A stretch of DNA of 64,000 bases from Atopsyche davidsoni (GCA_022113835.1 JAILWY010000016.1:13175501-13239500), one strand, 5' to 3'; positions 1 to 13,290 are shown, counted from the first letter of the stretch. The notes: generated from the sequence alone by a model not told the origin. A program made the numbers and translations.

Positions 1-1130
1 TAAATTTTGATGATAATTATTAAAATAATGCTTTAATATACTGCATCGGGTATAATATACTTGCATCGGTTTCACCATAAAAAAATTACTCAAAATCTAT
101 AGATATTAAATCTAAAATGACACTCGTGGCCATTCACACTGGCACCAAAACTAAAGAGACTGCTCGCGCACGATAGTAGAAATAGACCTTTAGTTTGTCT
201 CGCCTTGATTCGGTAAGAATGATGCACAGACTTACCGACGAGAAATTATAAAAAATTTTTGAGGCACAGGTCTTAAGCGGAAAGAGAGCAGGCGAGTCGG
301 ATATATTCGTCATCAAAATGCTACCGAGACTTTACACACAGAAAAATATTCTTTTAAATTGTTTTTAAAAGCACTTAGTTTTTTCAAAAAATAAACAGAT
401 AATGTTCGTAGAGCAATACTGCTCACTTGTAGATATTATTTTCAGCTCCGCACATGATTTTTATATGATTAGAATTTAGAGTTTTAAGGATTTGAACATA
501 TCCTTTTTAGGTTATTGCTACCCGAAACTCTTGCTAATTGAGTTGCAATGCCGCCCCGAGTGATAATTTTAATAGTTATTTGCTAGTGCGAAACCGACGT
601 AACCAATGTTTGTTGAACAAATTCATTATTATAATTGTGTTTATTCATATCAGTACATATGTTGACACAAAAAACCTGTTTGACTGAAAAGTGCAGAGTA
701 ATAAAATATTTAAATATAACATTATTATCGACATAAATGAAGAACAAACGCCTTTGCTACATAATTATACGAATGATAGTAGGTCAGAAAAAAAAAAGGT
801 AAAAATACATTGACCTTTTCAAAAAAAGTAAAAAATAATTTTAAAAGGATGAAATTAAAGCTCTAAAACAAAATAATAAAAAAAAATTGTTGAAAATGAG
901 GCCTCTATACCGATTCTACGAAAATCTTTTTCATAGTATTGTAATTTGACCAAAAAATTTAATTCAATTCAATAGAAAACTTATTAGGAGTTTAATTTTT
1001 TCTTTTCAAATTTATGCAAGTGTAACTGAAGTGCGTCACCTAGATAAGTATTTGTTGACTATAAGTTCTTTGCCTTTTGATGTTAATTATTCGACAATTT
1101 TTTGTGTAAGAATAGGATTCCTATTTAATA
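1..1130. other. AT-rich non-coding stretch
   Basis: Low-complexity AT-rich DNA with many A and T runs. The part at about 120-310 is less AT-rich, but its minus-strand reading frame of about 60 codons is no longer than chance would give here. I see no repeat family or gene. Confidence 0.6.
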
Positions 1131-1296
1131 TATTAAATAAAATACTTGAGTGATTTTTCCAAATGCCAATTTTTATTGGTGACTGGTTGCGCCAACTTTT
1201 CACGTTGGTATTATCTGAAGGTGTGGAAGAACCACTGAAGTATTTCATTTAAAATATTAAAATGGAATTCCAAGTAGTCCCTGTCAAAAATATTTA
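1131..1296 (+). repeat. Foldback repeat family, copy 1 (centre deleted)
   Basis: The left arm carries the family landmarks in order: TACTTGAGTGATTTTTCC, a TTTTTATTGGTGAC block, GGTTGCGCCAAC and CACGTTGG. The right arm survives as a decayed inverted copy (GTGGAAGAACCACTGAAGTATTT) followed by the family tail TTAAAATGGAATTCCAAGTA and CTGTCAAAAATATT. The central GTTGGCGAAACC half seen in copy 2 is missing. No coding capacity. It is probably a MITE-like element or a palindromic interspersed repeat. Confidence 0.7.
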
Positions 1297-3059
1297 TTAC
1301 GTACGAATATTTGTTAATGTATTACATACTCATGAATAATAATTGAAATTCACGACGATCCGAAGGATAAAAATGTACCAGGCTGAATTCAAGATACACT
1401 TTTAAATAATTTCCTCATCGTTTTGTTTGTTTTAAAAAATACATCTAAAAAAACGTACAATTCGGATGATTACATATAAACACACTTATTGAAAATATAA
1501 TTACGCAGAAGCAACTAAAAATTACATTAGCTAGAAGTTCATAAAATGTTCAATAAATTAAAAATTTAATATTTATCTTAACCTGATGTAATCAAGAGAA
1601 TATTTTATAATTTTTTATGTGGTTTTTTAACAATTTTTTATAAAGAACTAAAAAACATGTCAGCTAAAATAAAACTTGTTTAATCTGATGCAAAAGAATT
1701 TAGATCTCGTTTTAATAAATGAAAAAAATGTACCAATTATCTACAAGCACCTGACATTTTTTATTAATTAATTTCCCGGTCAGTTAGCACGATGCTATCA
1801 AACCGACGTGAATTTCTCGAAAAAGTGGCATGTCGATCACTAATAAATCACGAAAATAAATATTCACGGTAAAATATTACAAGACAACGAAGATTAATGT
1901 TGTCTAGACTTTTACATATTTTTAAGATTGAAAAATATTAAAGAAGTTTTACTTAATGTATATTTAATTGACCCTGATTTTTATGATGTACATATAATCA
2001 TCAGATTGTATAATGTTGAGTATTTAATAAATATTTTGAAGCTATTAAAATATGTATAAAAAAGATGTCTATAAATTATTCAGAGAACAAAAATCTATTT
2101 TATAATAAAGTACAAACGGAGATTAAAAAATAGCCCCCAGGAGTTCATTGCCTTCTGAGAGAGACGAAGATATATAACTTTTTTAATGAAATAATTTCGC
2201 AGACTTTTAAAATGGGAAATGACAAATAAGAGTTGCTTACAAGAGATACGCCCTAAAACAAAATCCATGTTTAATTTTTTTTAGTAACAACTAACATTAA
2301 GGTGGGTGTGTATTTTAAAACCATTTAAAAAAATTAATGTAATGATACCGTATATATATATATTTTTCATTTATGAGTTTTGAGAGCATACTATACCTTT
2401 TTTTGATAAATTTGTACTGTCAATGAAATCACATAAAAATATAAAGATTTTAATCTTTACGGACCACTGAGAAAATCTTCGTTTACAAATAGACTGTTAT
2501 TTATTAATTAAATAAAAGACTTCAATAAACAATAATACAAAATACACTTTTTTACGAAAGTATGTGGCGTGTTTTTGCGTAAAATTTCTTTAACAATGCT
2601 TGGCGTAAAATATATTAAAAGAAACAAATTTTAGTGTTTTTCTATTAGTGATTTATAAATCTAACTCTAATAATGAAATACAATGCACTCATTGTATTTG
2701 TTTCTTTATATTGATTACAAAATAAGTTTTTAAGGCTTATTTGTGTTCAGTAAACAAAGCTTCTTGTCTTGATTTTGAACTCCGCACTGCACGGCACTAG
2801 TGAGTTTTAATAAATATTTTACAATTTTCAAAATCATACATTTATATTTTATTTCTAAAATTTATTAAATAAATTAGGAAAATAATATAAAAAGGCCTTA
2901 TCGACATTAAGTGCGTAAATCGGCTTACGAGCGAATCTAATTAGACGTTACAGCTATTCGGGTATTATTATTTTCCTTAAAAATATGGAATACAATTTAA
3001 ATAAATTTACAAATAAATATTTATTTTGCTTACATCTTTTTTAAGGATGTCTTCAGTTT
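1297..3059. other. AT-rich non-coding stretch
   Basis: Mostly AT-rich with no usable reading frame. A slightly richer patch at about 1765-1865 contains CCCGGTCAGTTAGCAC and two AATAAA-like strings, without a matching gene. A short TATATA run lies near 2350. Nothing else recognised. Confidence 0.6.
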
Positions 3060-3215
3060 CCCGTTTCTAACCCCCCTTCCCAGGGGGTGACTCCATACAG
3101 TCTATGGGGCGGAGGGGAGTCTTGGTAATTAAATTCCTTTGTCAAAAAACACAACAGCGATTGGAACTGTCCCCCTGCGCTGCAGTTTCTTGCATGAAAA
3201 TTAACTGCGGGGTAT
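3060..3215. other. GC-rich island with C/G hairpins
   Basis: A sharp GC-rich island in AT-rich flanks. A run of six C pairs with GGGGG a few bases on (about 3071-3088), and CCATA/TATGG form a second short stem. Stops occur in all frames. It could be a regulatory element, a structured RNA fragment or unique host sequence; the sequence alone does not decide. Confidence 0.4.
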
Positions 3216-5934
3216 ATTATTATATTAATTGATAAACATCAGGAAGCTTCACTCATAAAATAAAAAATAAAAAAGAACTGCCACTGTTTACAGGCAAATG
3301 ATTTAAATATTATGATCGTAATATCCTAGCTATAAGGTAATTTATATATTTAATATACTCTTGTCCGAATGTAAATTATTCAAAGTTAAACCAGTATATC
3401 GTGAAATAAACTTCCTCTGTAATATTAAAAAAATATATTATGCATTTTTAATCATTTAATAAAATGCCAGAAAATAGAAATTCATTGATTTTTTTTAACA
3501 TGTTGGTTCGATAGTAAAATGATTGGTGAAGTTTTTGGATTTAAAAGATTTTAACTGTAAAACCGGATTTTAACTGTAAAAGTGGCTTTTACAATTGATA
3601 AATATGCTACGAAATGTATTTTTTTTGTATTTTAATATCTGTTTAAAATTTTGGATCTCGTAACAGAATTCGTTTTATTAAAAATTTAAAAAAAAATCTA
3701 GCTGTAAATATGTCGTTTTCCTTTATATATAACAATTTTTTTGTTTTTCGTATAGAACTATTTTAAAAATAATGTCGGATTTGTTGTTTTGTTTTTTTCT
3801 GTGAGAAAATTTTTGGACAATATTTTAAATATACAAAGGAAAACGTTATGTGGATTCTTTGCTTTTCCTAGAATCTAAGCTTGAGTTGGCAGAAGTAGAG
3901 ATTCGTTTCCACGAACTTTATTCCTCAAAGAAGGCTTTCGTAAATGCGTTTTCTTTCCTCGCCCAAGAAACCAACAAGAAAAGACAAATTCAACGTCACC
4001 TCGCAGGGAGTGCTCAGTATACAGTGTGGATTTTAAAATTTAACACTGAAAAAGATTCCTAGTTTTCTAGTTATTTGGGTTTTGAAATTTATTGATGTTC
4101 ATAAATGATTATAAGAGAGATATGTCCATTTCACTGCTTTAAACTACCGCGCCCAATTAATCATAACTATTTGTCAAATTAGCTTTGAACGGAATGAAAA
4201 CATTAATCGCTGTATAAGAGTGCAGTAAATCATTTGTAATAAATGCAAACTAATATCCCAAGTTTATTAAGATTACGCTACTTTTCATATTGAGTAACAT
4301 TTCAGTTGGTTTTGGCAGCCGTTGGTGTTGCATGTCAGGTGATATGAAATATTATGTGCTGCGTTGGGATTTGTGGCTGTTGAGCCCATTTTTAATGACT
4401 TAAATGTTTATTTCATGTCATGTAAGTCATTTAAATGCAGGTTCCTGGAGCAAGTACTTTAAGTTAGTCCCAAAATCGGGGCCAAAATGTCAGAAAATAC
4501 AAATCACATCGCAGCACAACACCCAAATCAAGGAACTCATCTAATGAAGTATTTATAAATAAATCAAATTAACTTAAAAGCGACTTCAACGAATCAAACA
4601 AGTCTGATTTGAAATGTGGAAAATTTTTGAGGTTTAGATGACGCCAAGCTTAAAGCTTGTAGGGGTTTGTAATAATTCTACTCTAACCCCACTCTATTGT
4701 TTTTAAGAGTAAGTGGTAAAAATTTACTGGTTTGTAAATGACAATATTTAGAGTCAAGGCAACACATAAAATCAAAAAGAAGATTCCGAAAATTAAATAG
4801 ATTTTTCATATTTTAATATGGATAAGAAAACTTTTAGGTGAAAATAATAATAGGATGCTGAAAAGCGCTTTCAGCTTTGAATGACTTCAGTAGACTCCAC
4901 GGGAGATGCCTTGGGAGATTTTTTATTTATGCAATTATTTATTTTAAATATATATTTACTTGTTGTATTTGTTGTATTATTTATCTTTTAATTTACAATA
5001 AACAAATTTTAAATGTTTTAATCTATCTGTTTAATTTAATGTGCACATTTATTTTATTATATACAAACACATATCATGGTCTTATTTTATATTGTTTCTT
5101 CTAAAAATATTTAGTTGCTTATATGATTAATTAGATAAAGAAATTTACAAAACATCCGAAAAATTTGAAATATATGTATTAATTCAAGTTTTATTTTTTT
5201 ATTTACATATTATGAAATTTGATGAAATTAAATAAAAATGCTGATAAAGAAATACATTGTTTTATCAAACGTCTTTGAACCGATGGATAACATGAAATTT
5301 CATTCACCATTTTCATTGTCTTTGACATTGATATATATATTTTACATTCCACTGCAGTGTCCATCAGTTTGAATCGAATAGTCCTTTAATGGGATTTACT
5401 CTGGGAATAAACTAGTACGATTCTCCAACTGATATATACAGAGTGATTTTTACCCTCTTCGAGCACTAAATTTTTCAAAACAAATCCAATAAGGACTAAA
5501 TTCAATAAGAATCCAATTCTACGACCTTGTATTGGAATTCTAAATATTAACCAAACGTGAATACATAAACTAACGAAATCTATTTAAGAAAGATAAAGGT
5601 CTGCGATATTATTTATGCGAATAAATAAAGTTTATAAATACAAGGATATAAAATATGTTGCGCATTAAATACAGAACAAAAGTTTATGGTTTTCATTACT
5701 TTAAATAGTATACATAATTCGTGATTTTCCATTTAAAAATAAACAACATTAAAAAAATTGTTCTACTACTATTAAATAACACCACGCATAGACCTTTTAG
5801 AAATAATTTTTAAATTCTGATTTATATATTTTTAATTAATGTAACTTATCCTAATAACAAACAACGATAACCTTTTCCCATTATTACACTTAGAAACTCT
5901 TTTGTAGGCAGTTTGGCGCTACTTTAAATGTACG
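3216..5934. other. AT-rich non-coding stretch
   Basis: Contains a spaced direct repeat of GATTTTAACTGTAAAA at about 3548-3584 and a palindrome CAAGCTTAAAGCTTG near 4650. Open frames of 60-75 codons (for example about 3850-4062 on the plus strand) have no recognisable domain and lengths expected by chance. A mixed-composition patch lies at 4300-4470. Confidence 0.55.
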
Positions 5935-6070
5935 CAATTAAAATTTAATCTATTTTCTCCTTGTGGCAGCCCTGCTCTCAGGGCCGCACCCGGTGATATT
6001 AATTTTTATTATCTTCTCTACCAGAACTCCTAGAGCTATTCCTTACTCTTACCAGAGGTCATTTCAGGCA
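5935..6070. other. Mixed-composition island
   Basis: GC-richer sequence with the hairpin CCCTGCTCTCAGGG, followed by TAAT-core strings (GATATTAATTTT) of the kind homeodomain proteins bind. No credible coding frame. Candidate cis-regulatory element by composition only. Confidence 0.3.
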
Positions 6071-6670
6071 ATTTATTAAAGAAAATTGTTTACTTTACCT
6101 TTACAAAAAATATTTATTCGCGACCTACTGTTTGTAGAGCCTCGTTTTTAAATTTGCACGGTTTCTTATATTAAAGCCGGATTTTGAGACAAAAAATACT
6201 AATTAGTAAATGAAAAGCTTTTAAGGTATTTCAAATGCCTCTTCCGTTATAATAAAATATGTAAATGACCACGAGTTTTTAAGTACAATAAATAATTAGT
6301 AAAGGTCCCATATATTAGTTAAAAAATTATCTGAAAGTACTATTAGCTAAAAATTTTGTATATATATATATTTATGGATTTTTGACCGAGTAATGAATAA
6401 AAATTATGAAAACATATTTCACATAAAATTCCTTATTTTTCTGTATTTTACAGTTGAAATGAATGTACTTGTTTTCTAAAAATGATTGTTTAATAATTAA
6501 TAAAGAGAGATGAAAAATGAAATGCGTTACTCCCAATAAAAATATTTACAATACTTATTTTCGTTTTTAGAAAGTTAATTTGATAGTGTTGAAATAAGTT
6601 TAAAACACTAGAAGTATATACGAACAAAAAAAATATACGAATTCAAGTATTTATGTAAATATATATCTAT
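6071..6670. other. AT-rich non-coding stretch
   Basis: AT-rich with a TATATATA run near 6360 and no reading frame or repeat family recognised. It ends at the target sequence of the solo LTR. Confidence 0.6.
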
Positions 6671-6678
6671 CTTAGTAT
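6671..6678. repeat. Left target-site duplication of solo LTR
   Basis: CTTAGTAT directly before the TG end (plus-strand view). The same 8 bases follow the other end at 7636-7643. BEL/Pao elements usually duplicate 4-6 bp, so part of the match may be chance. Confidence 0.6.
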
Positions 6679-7635
6679 TGGCGACAGGAGAGCTAGGTAT
6701 ATCCTCGGAGGAGGCTCTAGCTCACCTTCTTTCCTCTTCGGTGTTTAGCTTACAAATTCGCCAAGGTTCATAAGCTATCAGTGGACTGTATTATAGGTAA
6801 TTCAAAGACTTCGTTCTTATAAACTTTTATTTAAACTTTATTACAAACTTTGTTATAATATATGATTTCCAGACATGTTACATTTAACACTTTTACTTCA
6901 CTTTGGACCGATAACCGGGGTCGGTAACTTAACACTTTCGCTTTGATCGCGAACTTCTTTACGTGACTACGAACGTCACAATATACTTCCGAACTCGCGG
7001 CGGTATATTCACTGAGATTTGTAAGATCTCAACTTTAATTACGGCAGGTACGAACATTTCGTAACCTCACCGGACCTAACGGCGGAACGGAATTCGCGTT
7101 TACCGGAGCGTCATCTTACGGGCATCGTAACCCCGTGAAGACATGTTGAACACTAGCCCTTTGGGGGCTCTCACTGGTCTTTTATACGGTTTCAGAACAA
7201 AGGAAAAGATGTGTTTTCCTGTTCACATTCCTAGTTATCTTAAGTACTTTTCTAATCGTCAGAAATACTATTAATTCGTAGACTATATCTATAACACAAA
7301 TATTTGATATACTTAATTATTTTTCTAGTTTAAACAAATCGACTTACTCGCATATGTAAGTCGTTAAAAATGAATTATAATATGGCGACTCTCTAGAGTC
7401 CCATGAGATCGGCTTTCAATTGATTAGGATGTTTATCCTCTGCACCTATGAAAATAATAATATTCTCCGATGCATTCCAATGCGGTGACATAACGCGGGT
7501 ATTCACCATTTTAAACATAATATTTTACTAAAAGGGCAATGACTTAGCGGCCGTTTATTACGTTAACAATAACAAATCATATCTAGATTGAATTCAAACT
7601 TAATGGAATCTACATCTGCCATCGGGTTGGTAACA
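6679..7635 (-). repeat. Solo LTR of a second BEL/Pao-like family
   Basis: Read on the minus strand, this begins TGTTACCAAC, the same start as the LTR of the full element at 25243, and ends in TCGCCA, giving TG...CA ends. Its promoter area (CCGTATAAAAGACC) and the block running through ATAAAAGTTTA, CGAAG.CTTTGAAT and ACAGTCCACT align with that LTR, while the first half differs, so it is a related but separate family. The 8-bp string CTTAGTAT abuts both ends (6671-6678 and 7636-7643). No internal region or second LTR is next to it, which fits a solo LTR left by LTR-LTR recombination. Confidence 0.8.
7180..7186 (-). promoter_or_regulatory. TATA box of the solo LTR
   Basis: TATAAAA on the minus strand within CCGTATAAAAGACC. 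It sits in the same context as the TATA box of the full-length element (CCGTATAAAATAACC), which supports a shared Pol II promoter. Confidence 0.5.
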
Positions 7636-7643
7636 CTTAGTAT
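7636..7643. repeat. Right target-site duplication of solo LTR
   Basis: CTTAGTAT directly after GGTAACA, matching the left copy at 6671-6678. Confidence 0.6.
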
Positions 7644-8964
7644 CGCGTCTAAAATCATATGAGCCGTATAAACATATCCATGTCATAAAAATCATATTGA
7701 TAATAAATGTATAAAAATTAAAGTTCTTTGAACTTTACTTTCATTCACTAAAAAAGAACTATTCAATAAACTTCAGTAAAAGCTTATCGAATATTCCGAT
7801 CTAGAAAAATGAAATATATCTCCATTTGAATGCCTTTGTCTGGAGTTGAGCTTCTTCCATTAAATATCTTAAGTAAGCAAGAAGCCCCTCTTTGCTTAAT
7901 CATTGCATAAGTTTGAAAACGTGACTCGGTGGCAGTCGCACGGATTATAAAAAAGTCAATTAAAACTTATCCGAACACTGCTTCGGACGGCGTCCCCCTG
8001 CAGTCCGTTCTCATGAATATTTTCATTAAAAATACTTTCGATCAACTGAGGTATTAAAGTTTACACAAAACTGTTTCATATACAAAAACTATCGTACTGG
8101 CTCTCTAGATGAACTTTTTACGATGGCACAATGTAGCCAAATGAAAGGTTTCTCGACCAAAAATATTTTTGGATATTTTTAACTTATAAAAAATAGTGCC
8201 ATCTTTTTAACATAGATAAATTAAATGATAATCATTATTTTTAGTAAATTAAAAGCAAATATAGTACATTAAGATCCAATGCTAACTTGCTACTTTTCTA
8301 CGTGTGAATATGCGGATTCATTAAATATTAAACACATGAATAATAGAGATAATAGAATTGACAAAATATTCAATGAAACTCCTTGTTATTTTAATTATTA
8401 TTTGTTTATCTTTTATTTTTTAATTAAGAGCATTACAGATTTTTGTAGAGTATTCTGTTTTTAAGCATCGTTGAAAGGGTAGTTATTTTAAATGCAAGCT
8501 ATTAAAGACCCCTACAACAAATGATAATCCCCAAAGTTTTATGTTTATGCGTGTTCTTCTCTTGTTCAGCCCCCGAATGGATTTATAGAGAGCTTCGTCC
8601 TTGTAACTTCTTTGTCACTTTTTTTTTGTTTCTGAGAGACATTGGGGTGCGTTTATTTTGATTTTGTCCCGACCATTGTTATTCAATCCTGGCTACGCAT
8701 ATTGCATTTAAAAAAAACTATATCTTCTTTTTCTATTGCTTTATAAGTTTTTTTTAAATGCTTGTGTTACTTTATCGACAATAAATGTTTTCTGAAAGTA
8801 CTGATTTCTGATGAGTAGTTTACACATATTTGTAATATTAAATTTATATGATAATAAAAAATGATTAATACTTACGTTTACATATTATGTAGATTATGAT
8901 TAATGTATTAACTTGTTATCCGAAGTTATCACAATACAGCAAACAGCTTAGTCGTGAAACGAGC
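7644..8964. other. AT-rich non-coding stretch
   Basis: AT-rich with a slightly richer patch at 7920-8030. A 61-codon plus-strand frame near 8280 is rich in F, Y and I codons, as expected of random AT-rich DNA. Nothing recognised. Confidence 0.55.
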
Positions 8965-9180
8965 TGAAGTTTCAGTAAATATTATCAATTCACAATATTG
9001 GACGAAGGAAGGCTCCGTAAGGCCAGGCTTATGGTCCGTCAGTTTCCTCGGTCGACCATAACTTTTGTAAGGTTGTTGGCTTTGTATGTTTCTTGCACAA
9101 ACTGTATTTATATATTTTGAGAATAAATCCTGAAACATTAAGTCTTCGACTTCAGAGTGTCTGAACGGAAATACTTTCCG
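8965..9180. other. Mixed-composition island
   Basis: GC-richer segment with the short stem GAACGGAAATACTTTCCGAAC near 9160 and a 69-codon minus-strand frame at 8929-9138 that shows no known domain. Function unknown. Confidence 0.3.
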
Positions 9181-9574
9181 AACAAAGAAGGATCTTCAAA
9201 CATATATAATATTATATAATAAATTTCAACATATTTTGAATAATTAAATTTGATTATGAATTTTAATTTTTTTAAATTAATTTTATAGTTTATGTACATA
9301 CAAAAAAGGCAAACAAAAATTAAAAACCTTAAAATGTGAAATTAAATAAAACGTTTAAAAAATGGATAATTTTGGACTTTTTTTTTAAGTCAATTTTAAT
9401 AATTATAATATCATATATATTTTTCATAAATCTATTATAATAATTCAATATTACTTTGATGGGCTCTTCAAGACTGATTTTATTAGTTCAAACAATTTAG
9501 TAAAATAAATGTATGATATTGTTAACGTCTTAAGTAATTCCTAGAATAAATCATTGTCAGAAGCAGACAGGTAA

Positions 9575-9835
9575 GTACGTAAACAATGGTTTATTTTTAA
9601 CATCAATGCTCACGACACCTCAGCACCTAACTCTGAATCTGAATCGACCCCTGTGAATCAACCCCCGCCGGCAGTTGGAAATCTTTACATGGATAAACAA
9701 TGGAGTCAAGTCCTCCAACCGCCTGCCTCACTTCCCGGAGCTGTAGTCTTACAGTCGGGGTCACCAAAACACCATCGAGGAAATATTATTCAGTTTCAGA
9801 AACGAGAAACTTTTGACCGCTTATTAAATGTATAA
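9575..9835 (+). other. Possible coding exon (open frame, unknown protein)
   Basis: One frame stays open for about 86 codons to a TAA at 9833-9835, through a GC-richer patch. The translation is rich in P, S, E and Q in its middle and ends FDRLLNV, and it is less AT-driven than neighbouring chance frames. A strong splice-donor match, CAG|GTAAGTACG, sits just upstream at about 9568-9577 and would belong to a preceding exon. No acceptor with a clear pyrimidine tract is visible, there is no AUG near the frame start, and I recognise no family. It may be a terminal exon or chance. Confidence 0.2.
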
Positions 9836-11099
9836 ATCTGTACCGATATCATTTGTGTACACTGTTAGGTTGCTCAGTGATTAAATAAAATATCAACTTC
9901 TTTAGAAATAAACCTGAAATTCTAGCTTGGTACAGTACGATATTCTATTATAACATACGCCTATTTTGTATTTTTTATAGAAGCTGTAGTTTGAATAAAT
10001 ACTTAAAAAATCAATAGAAATCTGACTTACCGAAAGTTCTTTTGCTCGAAAAAATTATTATCAAAGGGCTTGAATTAGTTAGAACAAAAGTCAGTGGTAT
10101 TTTTTAATTTTACATGTTTGAAATGTAATACTTGAATATAAACATATTCACGATCAACGCTTGATTCCTTTAATATAATTTTTAAAAATTATTAGCCAGC
10201 ATTTGGTTATTTTACATAGAACACTGTTTATATCAAACACAAGAAAGCTCTTACTAATTCAATTAGGCAAGGACACATACTTCTTAGTCCGACAATACCT
10301 AAATTTACTCAAACATTAAAATTGAATAATTTACGTTCGTTGCATTCACAAATTTTAAAAATAAAAGGAATCACATTTACACCATCTATTCACCGAACAT
10401 GCATATATAAATATATTTTATTGATTTGCGTACCAGCTTGTACATACAAGTAATTATCTCCATCGTCTACTCAATCACCCTCAAACATAGATATCCAATT
10501 ATAACCCGATACTATTTACGTAATACGCGTTTCAACCTATCCTTTGAAACATAATCGGTTAAATATTTTACCTTAGCATATCATTATTATTGTTTTCAAA
10601 ATCCAACGTGTTTGGTGATGCTAAAATAAATATTTCTAATATATAAAAATTTAAAATAATATTCTTGGTTGCACCATATTTTTTTTGCCTTATTGACAAA
10701 TAAATGAAAATATACTTGTTGGATTCCTATCTCCGCGGAAAAAATAATTCATATCGTGGAAACGATGAAAAGTTTTTTTGATTATAATTTAAAAAAAAAC
10801 ACGCCTTTATAATATGCATATGACTATACATATACTACTGTTTAATGAAAAAGTATATTATGATTTTTACACTTTGAAATATTTAAATTTAAAATTATAT
10901 TTTGCCTAAAAAAGAGTTAAGATTAAATAACTTAAAGGAGCAAAACTCATTCTAAACATTTCAATACAAAAGTAAATTTTCATTAGGATTTTTTAACACA
11001 TTATTATTTTGTATTTTTTTTTGTTGTTGTAAGAAATGTAAAATGAACACATTGTATTACATGTGATTTATATTTTTACTTAAAATCTAGTTTTGAATT
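9836..11099. other. AT-rich non-coding stretch
   Basis: AT-rich, no recognised repeats or genes. Short mixed patches occur near 10430-10550. Several AATAAA strings are expected by chance at this composition. Confidence 0.55.
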
Positions 11100-11104
11100 T
11101 GCAG

Positions 11105-11430
11105 GATCTGGCATGGTAGCCCTCCAGGACGGTGCCTCAGTACATGGCAGTGAAGGCGTGGGGTGAAACTTAGACCAGAGCTCCGACAACCTTCCGTGCA
11201 TTCTTACAGTAGTAGAGTTGAAGCTTCATAAACTGCACGAAGTGCTGCGTACTCTGAACAATAACCCCTGAATGCATGGCGCGAGATTATTGTATGAGGG
11301 CTCTTCAAAAAGCCCCGGAGATTTCAGGTTAAGTTAGGGAATTCACGAGTTGGAGTGAATGGGTTAACAGTCGGATTTCAAAACAATTAATAATATTATA
11401 TCATAGCAATTACACAATAAATAAAATAAT
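11105..11430 (+). other. Possible 3'-terminal exon
   Basis: A GC-richer island begins right after an acceptor-like TTTGAATTTGCAG (ending 11104). In one phase it stays open for about 20 codons (SGMVALQDGASVHGSEGVG) to a TGA near 11166. About 220 bp of mixed sequence then leads to ACACAATAAATAAAATAA near 11412-11430, which holds overlapping polyadenylation signals. That is the layout of a short last exon plus 3' UTR. The pyrimidine tract is weak, the coding part is tiny and I recognise no family, so this is only a candidate. Confidence 0.2.
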
Positions 11431-12929
11431 TAAGTTTAACTATTGCTGGTTTTGAAAAATAATAATCGTTAAAGGTTATGAAAAACTCTAAACATTGTCA
11501 TATTTTTGCCTCAATTAAATAAATCAGTTATTTTGTTTTCGTTTCGTTCAATAAGATAATTATTAATTATTGAAAACGAATCGACATTCAAGTTAATTAA
11601 TAATAAATAAAATAATACTATACAAATATACAAGTAACTTTTCCTTTTTTTATTCATAATTCCATGATCAATATTAATTCATGTAAAAATTGTATGTGTC
11701 CTGCTTTATACTTTTCTAACATTTATTTTGTTTTATACAAGAAAATAATGATAGCAATTTGATCATTGGAGTATTCTTAAAATTAAGGTTTATTGAAACT
11801 AAGATGAAATTTTTTAGTAAATTTATAAAACTAAAAAACTTCCATCTGGATTTAAGCCCGATACTTTGAAGTCAATATAAAAATGTCACCATACTACTAG
11901 GCGCTATTAATAAAATATTAAATATTAACATATATATAGTACAATTAAATTCTCATACACATAAAAGTAATTTAACTTCCATACAATAATATTATGCTAT
12001 TGGACGTAGTCCAGTTGGACTCCTTGGTAAGATTATCTAAATATTCAACATCTGTTCACTATTTATTGGCAGTAGGGTATAATAGCACAGGTTGGCCACT
12101 GTACACTATGGAATATTAATAGTTTACATCATAGACATGGACGTTGAATGCCTAATTTGTGCAAGGCTTCCAACTTCTCCGTGAAGTAGGTATTTGTACA
12201 TATTCGAGAAGCATCACGAGATATCTGAATTTAGAGTAAGGTAGAGTTGTGAAGGGCTCAAAGACAAGAAATTTTCCTTTGAAGAATGACATTAATCGGC
12301 TATAAAGGTAGCTGTTCACGATTCTTTGGTGTTTACTCTACGAATAAGATATATTCAATCTCATACAATTCATATAAAAAAACTAATGATTATAATATTA
12401 AGAATAATAAAACTGGAAAAAATAGATGATTAATAAGAATATTCTGATTTAATTATGCTTAGTAATTTTCTAGCATTTGCTTTTTTGAACACTAATTAAT
12501 CACTGAAAACTTTCAAAAGGGGAGCTTTCTCTTAGAACTTCCGGATAATTTACAGTTTTAACAATATTAATTGATCACTTGTCGTGGATAAGTAATATCA
12601 TTTCAAGCGTTTATTTAACAGCGGATCGAAGAATTCTTACTGACTTTCTGTTTTTTTACACATACATTATTTTTTAACTGTAAAAACACCTTTTCTGTCA
12701 AAGAATGCAAAATACAGTAATGTTAAAAATATATTTTAAGTTTTTAAGTAGCTAATAATGTAAAAACTACATTTAATCCATAACTTTACTAAATCCACTA
12801 CCAGTATTTTTTTATATACAAGCTTATTATTTATAATTATTTAAAAAAATAAGAATAATTGTATTTTGGATAAAGATTATAACGGTTGTTTCAAAAATTG
12901 ATTCCCGATAATCAACGGCGATTCCAAAT
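11431..12929. other. AT-rich non-coding stretch
   Basis: AT-rich. A mixed patch at about 12000-12320 holds no convincing frame. No repeat family recognised. Confidence 0.55.
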
Positions 12930-13290
12930 GGTACATTACTGGCTACAGCACCTTATAACGCTGAAGTATACAAAGACTTCAAGCGCCAGCATCCTCCGAG
13001 GATGTACCAGATTAATTCGGCTCCGACGCGGCCCTTAGCATGTTCGGCGGAGATATTGCACAGTAATAAACCTTCAATTGCCTGGGAAATTAAATATTCC
13101 TCCCTCAGTGCCGCCCCCCAGGGAGTCCAGGCCCTGCAGGGATAATGTATAAGCGGGCGAGACAACTGCGGAGGGCGGTCGAGGGACGTCTTCTTTGGAG
13201 AACGTGTTTTCTTGGGCCTCTGGAGGAAAGGTCCTATTCAAATAGGTGTATTGGAAACGGTCCACACTGCGCCACAATTGCTATTTATAA
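12930..13290. other. GC-rich island
   Basis: About 350 bp of GC-rich, apparently unique sequence next to Helitron copy A. Minus-strand frames of 67-70 codons overlap each other and show no domain. CCCCCCAGGGAGTCCAGG and a CTGCAG site stand out. A candidate regulatory element or untranslated exon. Confidence 0.35.
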
